Notes under the pieces: generated by a model
Seen by the model: the letters and a program-made list of their open reading frames with translations, nothing else
Database searches by the model: none
Told to the model about the DNA's origin: nothing
Shown here: positions 49,701-63,520 of the stretch, in pieces
How positions within the stretch are numbered: the first letter of the stretch is position 1
Layout of the letters: each line of letters begins with the position of its first letter
Assembly (NCBI GenBank): GCA_038496675.1
Contig: CM076653.1
Coordinates: 26,005,643 to 26,069,642 of the forward strand
DNA length: 64,000 bases
Direction of reading: 5' to 3'
Source: Rachycentron canadum
Lineage: Eukaryota; Chordata; Actinopteri; Carangiformes; Rachycentridae
Position numbers and translations under genes: made by a program

Positions 49701-52700
49701 GCTTAGTGAATGTGAATTAAATGAGTATTTCACATACAAATTATCTCCTTTCAATGCTATGGTTTCAAGAATTACTCTTGGTTTGCAAAACACAGATGTC
49801 GCTGAACCTCTTGGGCATTTTGATTTGCTTTGTTTTATAAATCCAGATAAATCTGGTCTAGTTAGTCTTGCTCCTCTCAAGTGCAGTTGAGATATAAAAT
49901 CCAAACACTACAATTTGTCTGTACACAGGGTCATGCCTTTGAAAAATGGTACTTATAAAACCGAAAAAGTTGACCCACACATATGATGTGTGACTGTTTA
50001 AGTCTTCAGTCTGTCAGGTTTCTCTCCCACAGCGCTCTAAGGCCTCCAGCTATACACAAAGCCCCTCTGACCTGAAGATTATTCACAATGAGGCCAAAGG
50101 GTATATTTTATGCCTGCCAGTCCCCACGAGCTGCCCCCTGATAGCCTGATGTGTCTTTAATGGCCCTGCTGAACAGCAGAGACAGCGGCGTGATGAGTGG
50201 ATCCTCTGCAACAACTGACACATTAGAGACCAACTACACGTACACATGTACACACGCACGTACACACACACACGCAGCCTCAGACAATGATGTCCCACAT
50301 AACACAAAGCACAAGGGTATAAACAAAGACACTAGCTGGAGCCGTGAGCACCCAGCGAATCATGAGAGCTGATCAACTGAAACACAGGTGGGCACGTGGT
50401 GAAAAATGGCCCATTGAAAGTTGATATTATGCAATGGTTGCTGGAACCATCAATCCAATGAGGCCATGAAGACTATATTCTCTCAGTGCTCAGAAGAAGT
50501 GTAATATAAAAGATGAGAAGATCAAGGTGAAACAGGAATGAATAAGTGAAAACAGCATATCTAAGCATGAAAAATATCACAGGAGACATTGCAGACAGTA
50601 AACTGAGCAGCTAAGAGATGAGAAGTAGTAAATTAATCTTCCTGCAATATCTTGTGGAAGAGAAAAGTGCACCAGTCTTTATTTCTTATAACAACTCAAG
50701 ACAAATGACCACAGCTGATACATTAGTTCTGATAAGGGACATGCAAGAAAGACAATGGCTTTCAATTCCTGATTTAATCAACCCCTGGCATGATAGACCT
50801 CTGAAAATAACAAAATAGATTCATCAGAAATCAAGACATGGAGGAGGTACAAGGGCAAGTGTCTTATTTCTCTGCGTGGTTGTGATGAAATATACATAGT
50901 CTAATAAAGGGCCTGCTGCTGCCAGCATAGCCTGCCACCGCTAGGCACCTGTGAGATTGAAGCTTTGGATGCAACATTACCAAAATACAGACTACACTGA
51001 ATTAATGAGACCAAAGCTCCAGTGTGTGCACATTCAGTCCGATCTGGGGAGTCTTAATTTATTTTCTCTTTCCAACTCATCCTTTACAAAAATGACAGTG
51101 TCTTCTGATCGATTTTACACTCAGAGATCAATCAGCTTTGCCCTGACTAAGAGAAAATTTACAGCCCCCTTCCCAACCTCCACATTCCTATTCAGTGAGC
51201 TCTGGTCTGCTAAAATGGCAGGAGGGGTTATATGACCCCCCCCCGCATTCACACCAACATATACACACACACAAAACCCATCCTCTGTCGGCGTGAAAGC
51301 CTGACCGCGGTTAAAATAAGCTAATCTACAGGAGAGGAGGAGACTGATTCCTTGTTCAGACTGATTTGAGTCCTTTCTACAACCCCCCACCCCCACCCCA
51401 ACCCGCCTGCATTACACTCCCTCACCTCAGGCAAAGACATGAGCACAAAAGAACTGAGGATGAGAGCTGTTTATATACGAAAGTGACTACACACAAAGAG
51501 CTGCCAGAGCAAAATATGACTGGGCTGAAATAAAGCCTGTCATAGCCTCATAGGTGCCAGTTTGACTGTAATATCTCAAAATCCTAAAAGTGTGAGACAT
51601 AAATGACTAACTCATTCTCTGTATCTTTGTATATGAATGTCTGGGATCACTTGTGTTCTCCTAAAGGATCCTTTCCCATGTTTTTCAAAATGGAGATAAG
51701 GCCAGAGAGCAGTGCCCCCTGTGATCCTAGCGGGATGGCAGGGCTGAGTATCATCCCTCCCTGGCAGTGGCACACGGACGCCAGCTGTACAGAGATGGCC
51801 ATGCTGTCATACTGCCCCTCAGATGGAGCAAACGGTGCCAGCGAGAGTCAGTGGTACCTGGCAATGGTCACACACAGCCATTAGCCAAGGCCATTACCTT
51901 CCACTCAGGCCTGGCGGGTTAATCCAGGGTTAATTCTATTGGCCTGTCTGGCAGAGGAGATGTGAGCAGGCTGACAGCACTTCAGTACATTCAATACAGG
52001 AATACTAAGTCTCTCTGGAGGGAGGGAGGCACTTTCTCGTGAGCATGCTTTTGAGACATTAATGAATGAAAATGGAAGTTTGTAGCTGACAAGCATTGAT
52101 GAAAAATGTGTTGAAACAGAATAAAAAATTTATTTCTCAGTGTTTGGGAGATTATCAAAGTTTTGGGCATGACTGGAGAATGTTTTAGTAACCGCATGGA
52201 CACACAAGTAATGTTGGAAATGAGACAAAGTATAAGAAGTGTGAGTGAAATCAGGGTCTTAGCATCAGGAATGTTTGTTGAAAATCTCTTTTATATCAAA
52301 TGTCATTATTAGCTCCACAGCCACATGCTATAGGGCCTAGAAAAACTGCAGCAATCCTTCAAATCTAAATGGCCACATCCAAAGCTCTATAAAGCCCACG
52401 CAGTAGGTAAATGCACATGATTGATAGTGTGACAAAATATTTCTATATTAACAAATCTCTCACATGGACAAGGTTATTATGGGCTTATTACTGTCACATG
52501 GACAGGGTATAACTAAAACAGTCCATCTTTTTAGCAGTGCTTTCTACCCCAAAAAAAAAAAAAAAAAAAAACCTCAACAACATCATATCAAACAAATGAC
52601 ACTTTATTCTCTGAAACCAGAAAGTTCATTTACAAAGGACTAGCTGTTGCAATCACAGCTCTAATGTAGTAGTGAGGAGAAAAAAGGGGTAATTGGTTTG

Positions 52701-54799
52701 GTAAAGATCGTTTTCCATCGCACCATAAAGCACTACACAATAGAAAAGGTCGCCAATTAAGCAATCATGAATACCAAGTACCATAGCTGATGAAAATAGG
52801 CCAGTGGTTTAAATAGATTTGCAAGCAATTTACCTTTTCACAATGTTGGCAATCTGATGCAATTTGCTTGCAATTTTGTCTGCTTTCAGTAGCACTCTGA
52901 GCTGACACTACACAGTGCAAATGGCAAAGAGGACCACATAGAAAATGTAAAACTATCTTGGCCACATCAAGGTATCAGAATGGCGCTTCATCAGGAAAAT
53001 TACAACAATTAGCATAAGTGCTCCAAAATCAACACTTTAAATGTCAGCGCCAAAGGTTGGGCCACAGATGAGCAAGGGTGCGCAGTGTCCTCCAGGATGG
53101 ACTTGCCGTGGAACGCAAAGCAATCACCCATCATCTCTTGCCAGTGATGACCCCACAATTGCTGTGACATTCTCTCAGGCCTGTCATTCTTGGTCACAGA
53201 CTGTTTTTCCTCTCTGCCTTGATTTGCTCGCAGCAGAATTGCGACAGCCTTGCGTCTACTTCAAAGTCTAATTTCCCCCCCCCTCTAACTATTTCTTCAT
53301 CATCTTTCCTCTACTCAGAGAAGGACTATTATGTATGTCAGGGTCAGGTCTGGGTTTAGATATTTTTCCATTTCAATTTTGTGGGTTCACTGATTTCTCA
53401 CATACATGAGGTGAAACTGAAATACAGAAGCAAAGTGGAGAAAACATTGTAGATCCCATGATAACCTGCCACACAATACAAACAATATATTTACTTATGT
53501 ATTTAAAAAAAGGTATTTTTCTTTCCTACACAGATAAGTTAGCATTTTTTTTCTTTTGCGTGTGTGAAATGTATAAATGTTATTTTAAATTTGTCTGAGA
53601 GATTATTTTAAATTTGTCTGACAAAAATACATCTAGTGCATTTGGATAATTAAAAAAGACAGTATAGGACAAATGTTATGTACGAATCAAAACCGACATA
53701 GCGAAAAAAAATTTGTGTCACATCTTTACATTGTTCAATATTATAGAACTACCCACAATACGACCTGGCCAACAGACAGAATGTGATGGAGATTGGGTTA
53801 GTCAATCATCAAATTGTCTCAGAAATGATGGAGAGTTGATTGTTTGAGTGTCTGTTTAAAGAGCACAGCTGATGTTTCTGACACCTGAAAGAATGTGAAT
53901 GACTAATACCCCACTCTACATGACAAAGTTATCATTGTCGTTTCAAATTAACCATCTGATTTTAAGGTGGCATGGCAAGGACATCTCTCAGTTGTGGTTA
54001 AGTGTCTATGATAACCACTCAACATTATCTTCATGTCTCATCTGCTGCCTTAAGGCACCACTCCAGCAGAACTTCCAGCAGCTCCTCCCCTCCTCTTGTA
54101 GGCTCTTCTGTAGCTGAACTTGTCAGAGATTGCCAAAGGGGACAGATGTGTATGCTGTCTGACTATATCATGACAGAACAAGAGCCAGAATGAAAGGTTT
54201 AACAACAGAAAGAGGAGGTTTTACAGTGTTCAAGCATTTTGATGGTGAAAAAGTGCAAAAGTTTGTGGACTAGAGTGCTGGCTGTTGATTCTTCTCTTTC
54301 ATGCAATTGAGTGAAATAATGAAAATGATTTTAATAAATAGCTCAACAAGAACTACCAAGGTGTCATTCAAGGCAGTTCTCTTCAACTGAAGGTTTATTT
54401 ATGCGATAACCAGGTGTAGAGTATATTTGTGCTGGTACTGGTAAATAACTGAATTTTTTTTTACTTGATTTATTACTTCTAAAGACTGGTTCCCAGACAC
54501 TTTAAAAACTGTCTGGAAACCACAGGCCTACTCTTGGTCAAAGCATTCTCTTCTAAACGTAATATAATTGTTTTGGGAACTCATTCCTCTTTGGGCCTTT
54601 TAACCAGCCTTTTTTGCAGTATGTGACAGTTTCCTGTTTCTTTCGTTTCATTTTTTTTATTATTTTGTTGAAATAATGGTTTAATTCTGTCCTCTTGGTC
54701 AAGTCTCCCTTTAAAATGTTTACTTTCATTTTAACAAGACTTTACCTAGTGACATTAATGAAATAAATCAAAATGAAAAAGTCACTAGTCTATCAAAGG
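49701..54799. other. Gene-free stretch with scattered balanced islands
   Basis: No supported gene. Balanced non-repetitive patches lie at about 49990-50230, 51700-51960 and 53040-53240; the rest is AT-rich. A-run at about 52551-52570. A 23-base unit beginning TATTTTAAAT is duplicated in tandem at 53581-53626. Confidence 0.45.
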
Positions 54800-54992
54800 A
54801 CCAACACAATGAGGCATACAGGGACAAACAACCATTTATGCTCACACATAGAACCAATTTAAAGTGACCAACTAATCTAAATGCACCTGTCTTTGGACTG
54901 TGGGAGAAAGCCCGAGAACCTGGAGAGAAGACACTGGGAGAACATGCAAACCATCACATCACCATGCATACGACACACACGGGGAAACAGGA
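54800..54992 (+). mobile_element. Dispersed fish repeat fragment
   Basis: Carries the familiar teleost interspersed signature in order: GGGACAAACAACCATT, CCAATTTAAAGTGACCAA, CTGTCTTTGGACTGTGGGAG, GGGAGAACATGCAAAC. This sequence occurs in very many copies in fish genomes and is usually assigned to non-LTR-derived or SINE-like repeats. It is diverged and has no coding frame. The exact family name needs a repeat library. Confidence 0.75.
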
Positions 54993-55237
54993 TTATCTGG
55001 TTTTGTTTTTTCCATTGTGAGACATAAACAAGAATTATTGATTCACTGCTGAAATGAATTACCTGACACAGATTGTGATGAGTAGTACTGAAGTTGACCT
55101 ATCGCAATGGCATATCATGTACACAGTTAGTAATGAATGAAATGAAACAGAGGCAACCTAGAACGTCAGTGGGATGTTAAAAAGAAAATCTGTATTTTTT
55201 AACATTCTGCTTCTTCTTGTTTTCTTGAATCTCAAAG

Positions 55238-55301
55238 AGTTTAATATTAAACTATTAGAGATTTAAGAAAGTTTAACATTAAACTATTAGAGATTTAAGA
55301 A
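55238..55301 (+). repeat. Two tandem copies of a 32-base unit
   Basis: Units 55238-55269 and 55270-55301 each begin AGTTTAA and end GATTTAAGAA; they differ at a single base (ATA versus ACA early in the unit). Confidence 0.9.
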
Positions 55302-55559
55302 AGTTGGGGTTGATGCTAAAATCTTAAAGATTTAAAGATCTTAAAGATATATTGTATTTAAACAACATGGCACAAAGTGTGTGAATAAAAACACAATCAG
55401 TTGAGAGTGTTTCTTTGAGGCTCCTGTGTCTGTTAATTTGTCCATATAGATTTCAGCTCATTCCATCCCTCTAACGCTGTGTTTTGTCAATAACTGGTCA
55501 CAGAGTTGTCTGTTCCTCGCTGTCGTGCATTTAATATTTACCAGCATCTGAGCCTTATT

Positions 55560-55835
55560 AAAGCAGGATGAATTAGCCCGGTTGCAATAGATTTTCTTTC
55601 AGTGCAGAGTGAAAAGAGAGCAAAGTGGAAAAGAAGGATAAAGGCAGGAAGGAGGGAGGCAGAGGAAGAAAGTTTGTGTGTTCAGATGATCAGCATGCGG
55701 GGGCCCAGCTCGGGAGCGGCCCCCAGCGTTGGAGGAGTTGTGAGCTCGCTGATGATGGGGTTGCACAGATGGGCTCGAGTCTGGCTCCCAGCTCAGTCCT
55801 TTGTATGGACTCTGCTCTCTAATTACAGCTGATGA
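55560..55835. promoter_or_regulatory. Candidate conserved noncoding element
   Basis: About 275 bases of balanced sequence with a small CpG cluster (55696-55780). It ends with a homeodomain core TAATTA at 55820-55825 touching an E-box CAGCTG at 55826-55831. Frames across it look non-coding. Confidence 0.35.
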
Positions 55836-55842
55836 GTGTGTG

Positions 55843-55920
55843 TGAGGGAGAGTAAGGGGGAGATGGGGAGGGAAAGGGGGTGGTGGTGGGGGACTAGAGT
55901 GGGGGGATGTGGGGAGGTGG
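55843..55920 (+). other. G-rich tract with quadruplex potential
   Basis: Long G runs (55856-55860, 55865-55868, 55876-55880, 55888-55892, 55901-55906, 55911-55914) with loops of about 4-8 bases, well above the usual four-run rule. Confidence 0.65.
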
Positions 55921-55999
55921 CACACAAGCAGGTGACAGGACGAGGAGAGGAACCTGTGGCAGATCCTCGGCACCATCAGGCACAACGTAGCCACAGCCT

Positions 56000-56230
56000 G
56001 ACAGCTAATTAGAAAAGACACGGATTTCTCCCAATGTAACAGATGTTGCCTAATCAGTCCAGCTCGGGAGAGCCCTGCGCCAGCAACATTTCATGCACAA
56101 TTTAACCATCTAAAAGGGATGAAATACTTAATGCATTGTAAGGCCAGCACAGCTGTTTCTCTCGTCAGAAAATTTCCCAGTCAAAAATATGCATGTTTTA
56201 TGTAACTCTAACCGAGTGATTATAATGCTA
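56000..56230. promoter_or_regulatory. Candidate conserved noncoding element
   Basis: Non-repetitive sequence with octamer-like and homeodomain-like AT words (for example ATATGCATG near 56188) and no coding frame. Confidence 0.28.
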
Positions 56231-56454
56231 TAATAGCTGAGAAAAAATTGCTGCCACACATCTGCCAAAGATTTCAGCTCTATTGGTTACCATAACATTG
56301 ATGGAGCAATAGAGCAAATGCAGATTTAACTTTGACTTGACTCAACTTGAATAGGTTCTCTAACAAATAATCAGTAAACTTTAAAAAAAAAAATTTCAGC
56401 AAAAAATCAATTGCCATTTTAAATATAATTGAAACAAGGACAAAGGAAACATTG

Positions 56455-56455
<1 letters not shown>

Positions 56456-56494
<39 letters not shown>
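56456..56494. repeat. (TA)n microsatellite
   Basis: About 39 bases of uninterrupted alternating T/A. Confidence 0.96.
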
Positions 56495-56497
<3 letters not shown>

Positions 56498-59101
56498 TAT
56501 ATAAAAAATTTAGATTTGCACTGATATTTTCTCTAACTAATAAAGATTTTAAGATTCAAGACACTGAAAAATCAATTATAGTTTCATACTATTTTGTATA
56601 TAAATGCCAGTGGAAATTAAAGCTTGAAGACCGTAAAGGCCAATTCAGGGAACAGCAGATTTTTCTCCCCCTGGAAACTGCTAATCATATGTATATGTAG
56701 ATTGTACACCTTTTAAACCATGTAATATAAATCACAAGTCTGCATGCCAAGAGGAAACCGTCTGTGATTGTGATAGTAATAATATGTTCTATTTGCCACG
56801 CTACCAGATAAATGTAAATTTGTATCCTCACTGCTCCTTTCACATCCAACATTCTCCATCCAGATCTTTTTCTTCCTATCTGCTCCAGCATTGGCTATAT
56901 CTCCTCAACTCTGCATTTTTATCTGATGCACTGGATGACAGGTAATCTAGCTGAAAGTTCCAACAATTGCACACAAAGAAAAAAAAAGCCCTGGCTGATG
57001 AAATCTGAGCAGTTATCACACTAACCATTACCTGTCAAGCCCTCCGCTTCAATTTAAGGGTGCATCAATTTTCTGAAGAGGAAATCAAGGGCGAGGAAGA
57101 AAAGCAGTCCAGATAAACAGTGACAAAGGCCTCTTTTCTGCTGCTTTTATTTATGATGGGATGTTGCTGTGTGGGGACCAGGGCAAGGGCTTTATCAGAC
57201 AAACTGATACATCTCTGATAGCCCAGGAGTCTTCACCCTTGATGAAGTGTTGCACTTGCCAAAGAAGATTTCGAACTAAAATGACTTTCCTTCGAAAAAC
57301 CTGCGGAGATAGGGGAGTCCCTGAACGGCCACACGCGGCTGTGTGGAGTGACAGACTGAACAAACAAAGACACAGGCTTGTCTATGTCATGTGTAAAACT
57401 TGCTCTATTTCGTTTGTCTGAGAAAGCACCAATGGTAGAGTAAATAAATAAATGTTTATTTGACATTTCGGTAACAGGTCACTCTGTTATTCAGTGGTAC
57501 TTTGCCCACTATGCACTTTGCACTATATCTGTATGTAAAAGACCAAACTGTTAATTTCTTTCCTTTGTTTAAAAAGGGACTTTATGAGAACCATTTCCCT
57601 TTTTTATTATAGACGTGTGCGCAGAAATACAAATACTATACTGTTCACACAAACCCTGTTGAATAAGACTCTCTCATGAAAATATAGAGCTAATCTTTCA
57701 AAAAAAAAAATGCATTGGTTAGAAGAGCACAAAGTTACACAGTAGTACAAATATCCAAAAAGAACAACAAAAAAAGCCCTAAATCACTGTCCAACGTCTA
57801 CTAAATTATCATTGAAGGCCAATCTAAACTGAAAAAATTAACTACCACTTTAGACTATCTTGTGTTTTTTTTTTTTTTTTTAGTTTAGGAAAGTTCACAC
57901 TTTTTCTCTGTGAGATTGACATTTTATCAGTCAAAATAACAAGCATGTCTTTCTTTAATTTGTATACTGTCTACAAGGGGGAGAGAGACTGGGCCTGCTG
58001 GGTGTGTTTAACATGTAGGTTCCTGTGTTGTATCCAAACAACCCGAGCTCCAGGTTCATGGTGAATCGTTCTATCTATTCATACATGACTGAGATGTACC
58101 ATAGCCACTGATGCTTCAGTACCAGTGTAAAAGGCTTTATTCTGGGATGTTAAGGAAAGAGGTGGGACTCTAAGTCAACTGCCCTAATGTTGTGATAGCT
58201 GTGTGTGTGTGTGAGCACATACAGGCTAAGGGCTCCCATGCTGACAGTTAATTGAGTAGACAGAGAGGAACTATAATTAGATTCATCTACTGTTATTGAC
58301 AGATGTCACAAGACTCCAGTCTGATCAATACACACACTCACCATATTGTTCCAAATACCAATAACTCTGAATATCCATCTTCACCGCATTAGTTACAGTC
58401 AAATAATTAGAGGTAACCTTTTAAGTACAGATGATTCTCCGGTCAATGCAAAAACAAAAAAAAAGAAAGAACAAATCACAAGGTTCATATATAGCTATGG
58501 TCCTTATATCTGAAAAATATTACTTTTTCATTGTAATGATAAACAATCTAATCAAGAAACAGCATGCTAAAATTTCAGCTGAATACATTTTCTGTCAAAT
58601 GAAAGGTACTTCCCAGAAAAAAAGACATAAACAAGACAAAGTGCTGGAATGACAGGTGCAGCAGATGCTTACTTTCACAGAGAAAAAGCTGTAAAAAAAA
58701 AAAAAAAAAAAAAACAACCTTTTGTTCATCACCAGTTGTACAGTGACCTTTCAACTCATTTTAACCTGCTGGGTTTTACAAGACACGGTGTACCTAATTT
58801 AAAATGTCAAGGAAACGAAGACACTATATCCTCAATCTTAATCATGTGTTTACAGTATGTACATGATATAGTGTTGTTGCATGAGTGATTTTGGCCCACC
58901 ACATCCCGCCCACCGAAAGCTTTTGACTGTGAATGTCCCACCCTCGAACAGAGAATCCATTATTGACAATACTAAACACTCTCCTACTCCCTGCCATTGA
59001 CGTTTGACCCCCTCAGTATTTTTTTCTCTATTCAGAATCACTGATAGCTTTTTGTTTGCCATAACTGCCCCACTTATATTTCCACAGACCCAGTCCTGCA
59101 T

Positions 59102-59126
59102 TGACTGACTGACTGACTGACTGACT
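59102..59126 (+). repeat. (TGAC)n short tandem repeat
   Basis: Six tetranucleotide copies followed by CTGT/CTGTCT variants. Confidence 0.9.
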
Positions 59127-59907
59127 GTCTGTCTAGCCGTAATGCAGATAGGCTAGCACTGCATAGCACATAATAGCCACAATCTTTTAGCCTTTAACAA
59201 TGCTGTTCAAATCAGCTCAATGGTGACATCTTCGCAGCTGTCAACCATGTCAATATATGTTTTGTGCGAGTCAAGGCAGAACTTAAGCTAATTGTCATAC
59301 ACCAAAATGAAAGACACGTGATAATTGATACCAATTAACCAACACGAAGCACTGTCCTTATAAGCCACGTTGGACATGTTGCTATTTATTCTCAGTGATT
59401 ATTTGTGCCTTAACTAATGACTGAAATATGCAGCAACACATGAAACTGACAAACCTGATTCTGTTGGGAAAAATTCACACTTTTGCGCATATTCTTCAGT
59501 CAAACAAGCCATATGAAAACTAGCAGTACTTCTTTTATAAAAAAAAAAAAAATCCACTCCAGAGTCTGTCATAAACAATTATGCGCCAATTTGCACTGAA
59601 ATAAAGGTTAAAAGATCAGTGAGAAGAACACAGATTAAAAGTGTGATATTTAAGAAGTTAGTGGATCAGGAGAAAAGATGACTGAATATGGTCATGGCTA
59701 ACAAACTTGGATCTTGATGGTCCTCAAGTTGTGACATGTAATTACTCACACTAAGCAGCTGCTACAAACAGAGGAGACGCTCATATTTGATGAATGATTC
59801 ACATGTATTTTAATTTTGTCTGTCCTTTGACCTCCAGGGCTGGCTAATGTCTTTTGGGTCACCCCCTGCACACTCACACACAGAAATTGCCGTCTTCACT
59901 CTAACTG

Positions 59908-59909
<2 letters not shown>

Positions 59910-59949
<40 letters not shown>
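59910..59949 (+). repeat. (CA)20 microsatellite
   Basis: Forty bases of uninterrupted alternating A/C. Confidence 0.97.
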
Positions 59950-59950
<1 letters not shown>

Positions 59951-62900
59951 ACGAGAAGGCTATAGGAGTCACAGTTAATGGGATTACCCCAGCAGTCCTG
60001 AGCCATCCCTAACCTCACCTCCAGATCCCACTGTGGCAATCAGAGGCATCAGCATCCTTAACGCATCATGGAGAGTGCTTGTGATACCACGCCGTGGGGA
60101 CCTCTGCTCTCTAACCTCTTAACACAGCAGCACTCTAACTTAAGTGACCTCTGCTGCTTTATAGAGCTACCCCCAGAGGGGACCTAAAGGCAGCATCCAC
60201 TGGGTCACAGTATAAGACACCATTAACCCGAAACCTCTAGGTTGGACTCAGTATGTTTAAAAATCTCTCTTATGGCAATCACAGCAGCATCAACACCTTG
60301 TTGCCTGACCCTGTCACACAGCAGTCCTGATACTTGATCTTTAATGTGAGGGTCACATCTCTAATGGATCTGTGCTTGTGCATCTGTGATATGTGTAGCA
60401 GAAAATAAAAAGAAATGCTAATGCTTATGCTGCTTTGATACTGAAAACACGAGAACAGGTACACATTCCTTCCTATCCACACTCCCAACACGATTACTAA
60501 GAAATGAAGCGGAAAATGGAAGCGATTTATTAACGAGACATTAGAGGCACTTTTAATAACCTTCCCATCCTGCTCAGCAGGGAGCTGCGGATTACACCAC
60601 ACAGGTTTCGGTGACACCAGAAAGGAAGTCCCCCGCCGGGTGTGTGAAGAGCGCAGAGGGACACAATACCCAGCCTGGGGTTCTCACATCCCGCTCTGGG
60701 CCCTCACCCCAGGGGGAAGGACAATGGGTTAAAAAGGCATGAATGTCCTGCCTATCCAGGATATAATGTAGGTGGCTGCCACTGGGTCTGAATGGCCTGA
60801 CAGAGCAGCGGAGGGAGAGGCACAAAGAGCCCATAATAAAAGAGATTCCTCGGGTCAGTAAAGCATTGCATTCACTTTGGCCTCCACAGCTCACAGCCTC
60901 TCCTCTCACATTCACCTTTAGTCTAAACTGCAACAGCTACCTATAGAATATATTCAAAATAGCAAATATATCTGTGGATTGTAAGTGTAGCTCAAAAAGT
61001 ATAAGTAAAAAAAAAAAATCTACATTTTACTACTTTAGAAGACATTTTTTATCACTTTCTTTAATGGAGGAAAGGAAATTTGTTCAGAAAAGGCAAACAT
61101 TAATGCTATTGCTGATGCTCATTATAGTGACTATCATAAGTGGTAAAAGTAGTACTAGTACAAATTGTACATGATAATTTAAAGAGGAAATATAAGTCGT
61201 TCATCTGAGCTTGTGTAAGTGCACTCAAGAAAAAGAGATCCAGTTTAAAAGGAAAACCGTCACTCCCACTACAAGTAGGAGAAGGATTAGAAGAATTCCA
61301 CAGTATCAAGTGACATATGTTCGTGCAGAAGTGTGAGAAATCAACAGCTCGATGATTTCCTTTGAAATGTCTGTGCACTCACAATGTGTCACAGCAAAAA
61401 AAAAAACTCTGTTGTTCAGGTTAACTTCAAATTCCTAATAGTCAGAAGGCACATTGATATTTGTCCAGCAAAAAAAACAAAACAAAAAACAAACACTTCT
61501 ACACTTGCGTACCAATTGTCCAAGTCACAGGCTGGGACAATCAGATAATGCAAGAAGACAAGGGATGATGGCCACACAGACACATGCCTTTACTGCACCC
61601 TTAATCTAATTAAAGTAAATAAACTTATAACTGATCTCCTTGGTGACAAACACTGCTGAGGAAGCTAATTTGCTTCCTTGTTGTGGCTCCAGAAACAGAT
61701 AATACTGTTTTATTACACAAAGGTCACCAGGGAAATTAACTTCTGGGCCAGCAAATAAAAGAAAGGCCTGGCACTCAGAATAACAAGTACATACTGATTA
61801 CATTCAATCATGAGAGTCCCAGTTGGATGGGACTCTGACCTTTCTGCTGTCTTGTCAAGAAATAAGATATATAAACACAGGATGGACCACTTACATGGGC
61901 TCATCTCTATGTTGTATTGTGGTAACAATCTAGCAAGGCAGCCACCACAAGGCAGATTGTGCAAGTTATCCGTTTGAAAGAAGTTTAATTTTAACAGTTG
62001 AATAGAAATTCATGGCTTTTTTCAGACTCGAAGAGCACTAAATTGGATTAAGAGCACACCACTAAATCCACAATGAATGAACAAAAAAAGTTTCAGTGTC
62101 TTTGTCTCCAATTTAATACAACCTAACTCTCAGGGTATTATTAGTTACCCTCCATTAAATTGATAAGACAGCTCCAGTTTCTTCTGCTTATATGTGATAA
62201 TTTACCTTAAATTGACAAACTAACAATCATTCTAAAATTATCTTAATTCATTTCTGGTATTTTCTATTTCAGTTTCGACAACAAACACCAAGCTGAATGT
62301 TTCTTTTATTGTACTCTTTAATTTCATTTTGTCCTTCTCCTGTTGGTGCAGTTAGTCACTGTCTCCCTTTTTCTCCATGATTGATGTTTACAGGTCATAG
62401 CAATACTCTTAACTCATTAGTTAGAAAGGGAAAGATGGGAGCACTTGCTGGAGTGAGATATTGCAGAGGAACAGAGGGAGCTATTTCAATGGAGAGACAG
62501 AGAAACTTAGCATCAGTGTGATAATAGCCCCTGAACTATTGCATGTTTCAATCAATGGAGACAGAAGTAAATAAAAACCAGAGGGGAAGATTCACCGGCA
62601 TCGATCCCAGCTCAACACAGACCTTGCTGACAATCTATGGTCTGGGCCAGTAATGCTCCCAGTCATCCACAAAATCAATAAAACTCATCCTTTCAATAGC
62701 ATCCAATTATTAGCACAAAGTAAAGGCAGCCTTCCACAATAAATCAGAAAACTTTATTGAAAAGGGAAACAGACAAGATAAATGCTAATTGGAATGTGAA
62801 TAATGTGCAATACTCAAAACAATACTATTAAAACAGTCAACCGGGATGTTTTGAACTTGGGTTGTTACTCATGGGATGAATGCAATACTTAGGAGTTTAT

Positions 62901-63340
62901 GCCATGTAAATGATTAAAATTAATCTGAGCAGAAATTGAAAATGTAACTTACTTCCCAGATTTTAGATTAGATTTAAACAACATTAATATCAGGCTGGTT
63001 TATAAGATACAAAATACTGTAGTTGATTAATTAATAGCAGATCTGAACACACATTAAACGTGTGGCAAGATGCAAAGACGACCATTTCTTAAACCAAAAA
63101 CATACCTGTAGTTGTAAGATAGTTTGGATTTATTTGTCTAGGTGCTAGTATGTGTCTCTGCACCACCATCTCCTTTAAAATTACATTTGCATACTAATAA
63201 TTTGCGACAACAAATATTTAAGGCCTGCCGAATGACACTTTTATCAACATCACACTGAAACATTAATCATTGTTTATTATTGAATCAAAACATAATATAT
63301 AAACCCTTCAACAAAAAGCACATGTAAAATTCATTATTTG

Positions 63341-63520
63341 GTATGTGAACTGAAACATTTCACATTTTGATGTTGCAATTTCACATGCAACATGTTTGTT
63401 TTTACATTTGCATAGTGAAATTCACAAGCAGAAAGATAAAATGTTTTTACCTGTGAATATAAACTTTGCATGTGAAAATGATTGACACATGCGAAGTGAA
63501 ACATTTCACATGTGAACCTA
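63341..63520. repeat. Degenerate repeat built on TTTCACATG / CATGTGAAA words
   Basis: Many forward and inverted copies of one short word: TTTCACATTTTG, TTTCACATGCAAC, GTGAAATTCAC, CATGTGAAAATG, GCGAAGTGAAACATTTCAC, ending in the palindrome TTCACATGTGAA. It looks like a decayed palindromic minisatellite. Unit length is irregular. Confidence 0.65.

Larger units (their letters stand above)
54993..57400. other. Gene-free stretch with candidate islands and simple repeats
   Basis: Contains a 32-base tandem duplication, a G-rich tract, a TA microsatellite and two candidate noncoding elements, all listed separately. No gene is supported. Confidence 0.5.
57401..63340. other. Gene-free stretch, mostly AT-rich
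   Basis: Holds long homopolymer runs (T at about 57868-57882, A at about 58693-58714), a TGAC run, a CA microsatellite and balanced patches near 59990-60250, 60600-60920 and 62580-62720. No gene, RNA gene or transposon is recognised. Confidence 0.45.

Noticed and set aside
55599..56021. 140-codon open frame on the minus strand
   Set aside because: Proline/serine/histidine-rich translation of the G-rich tract on the opposite strand; no domain and no splice context.
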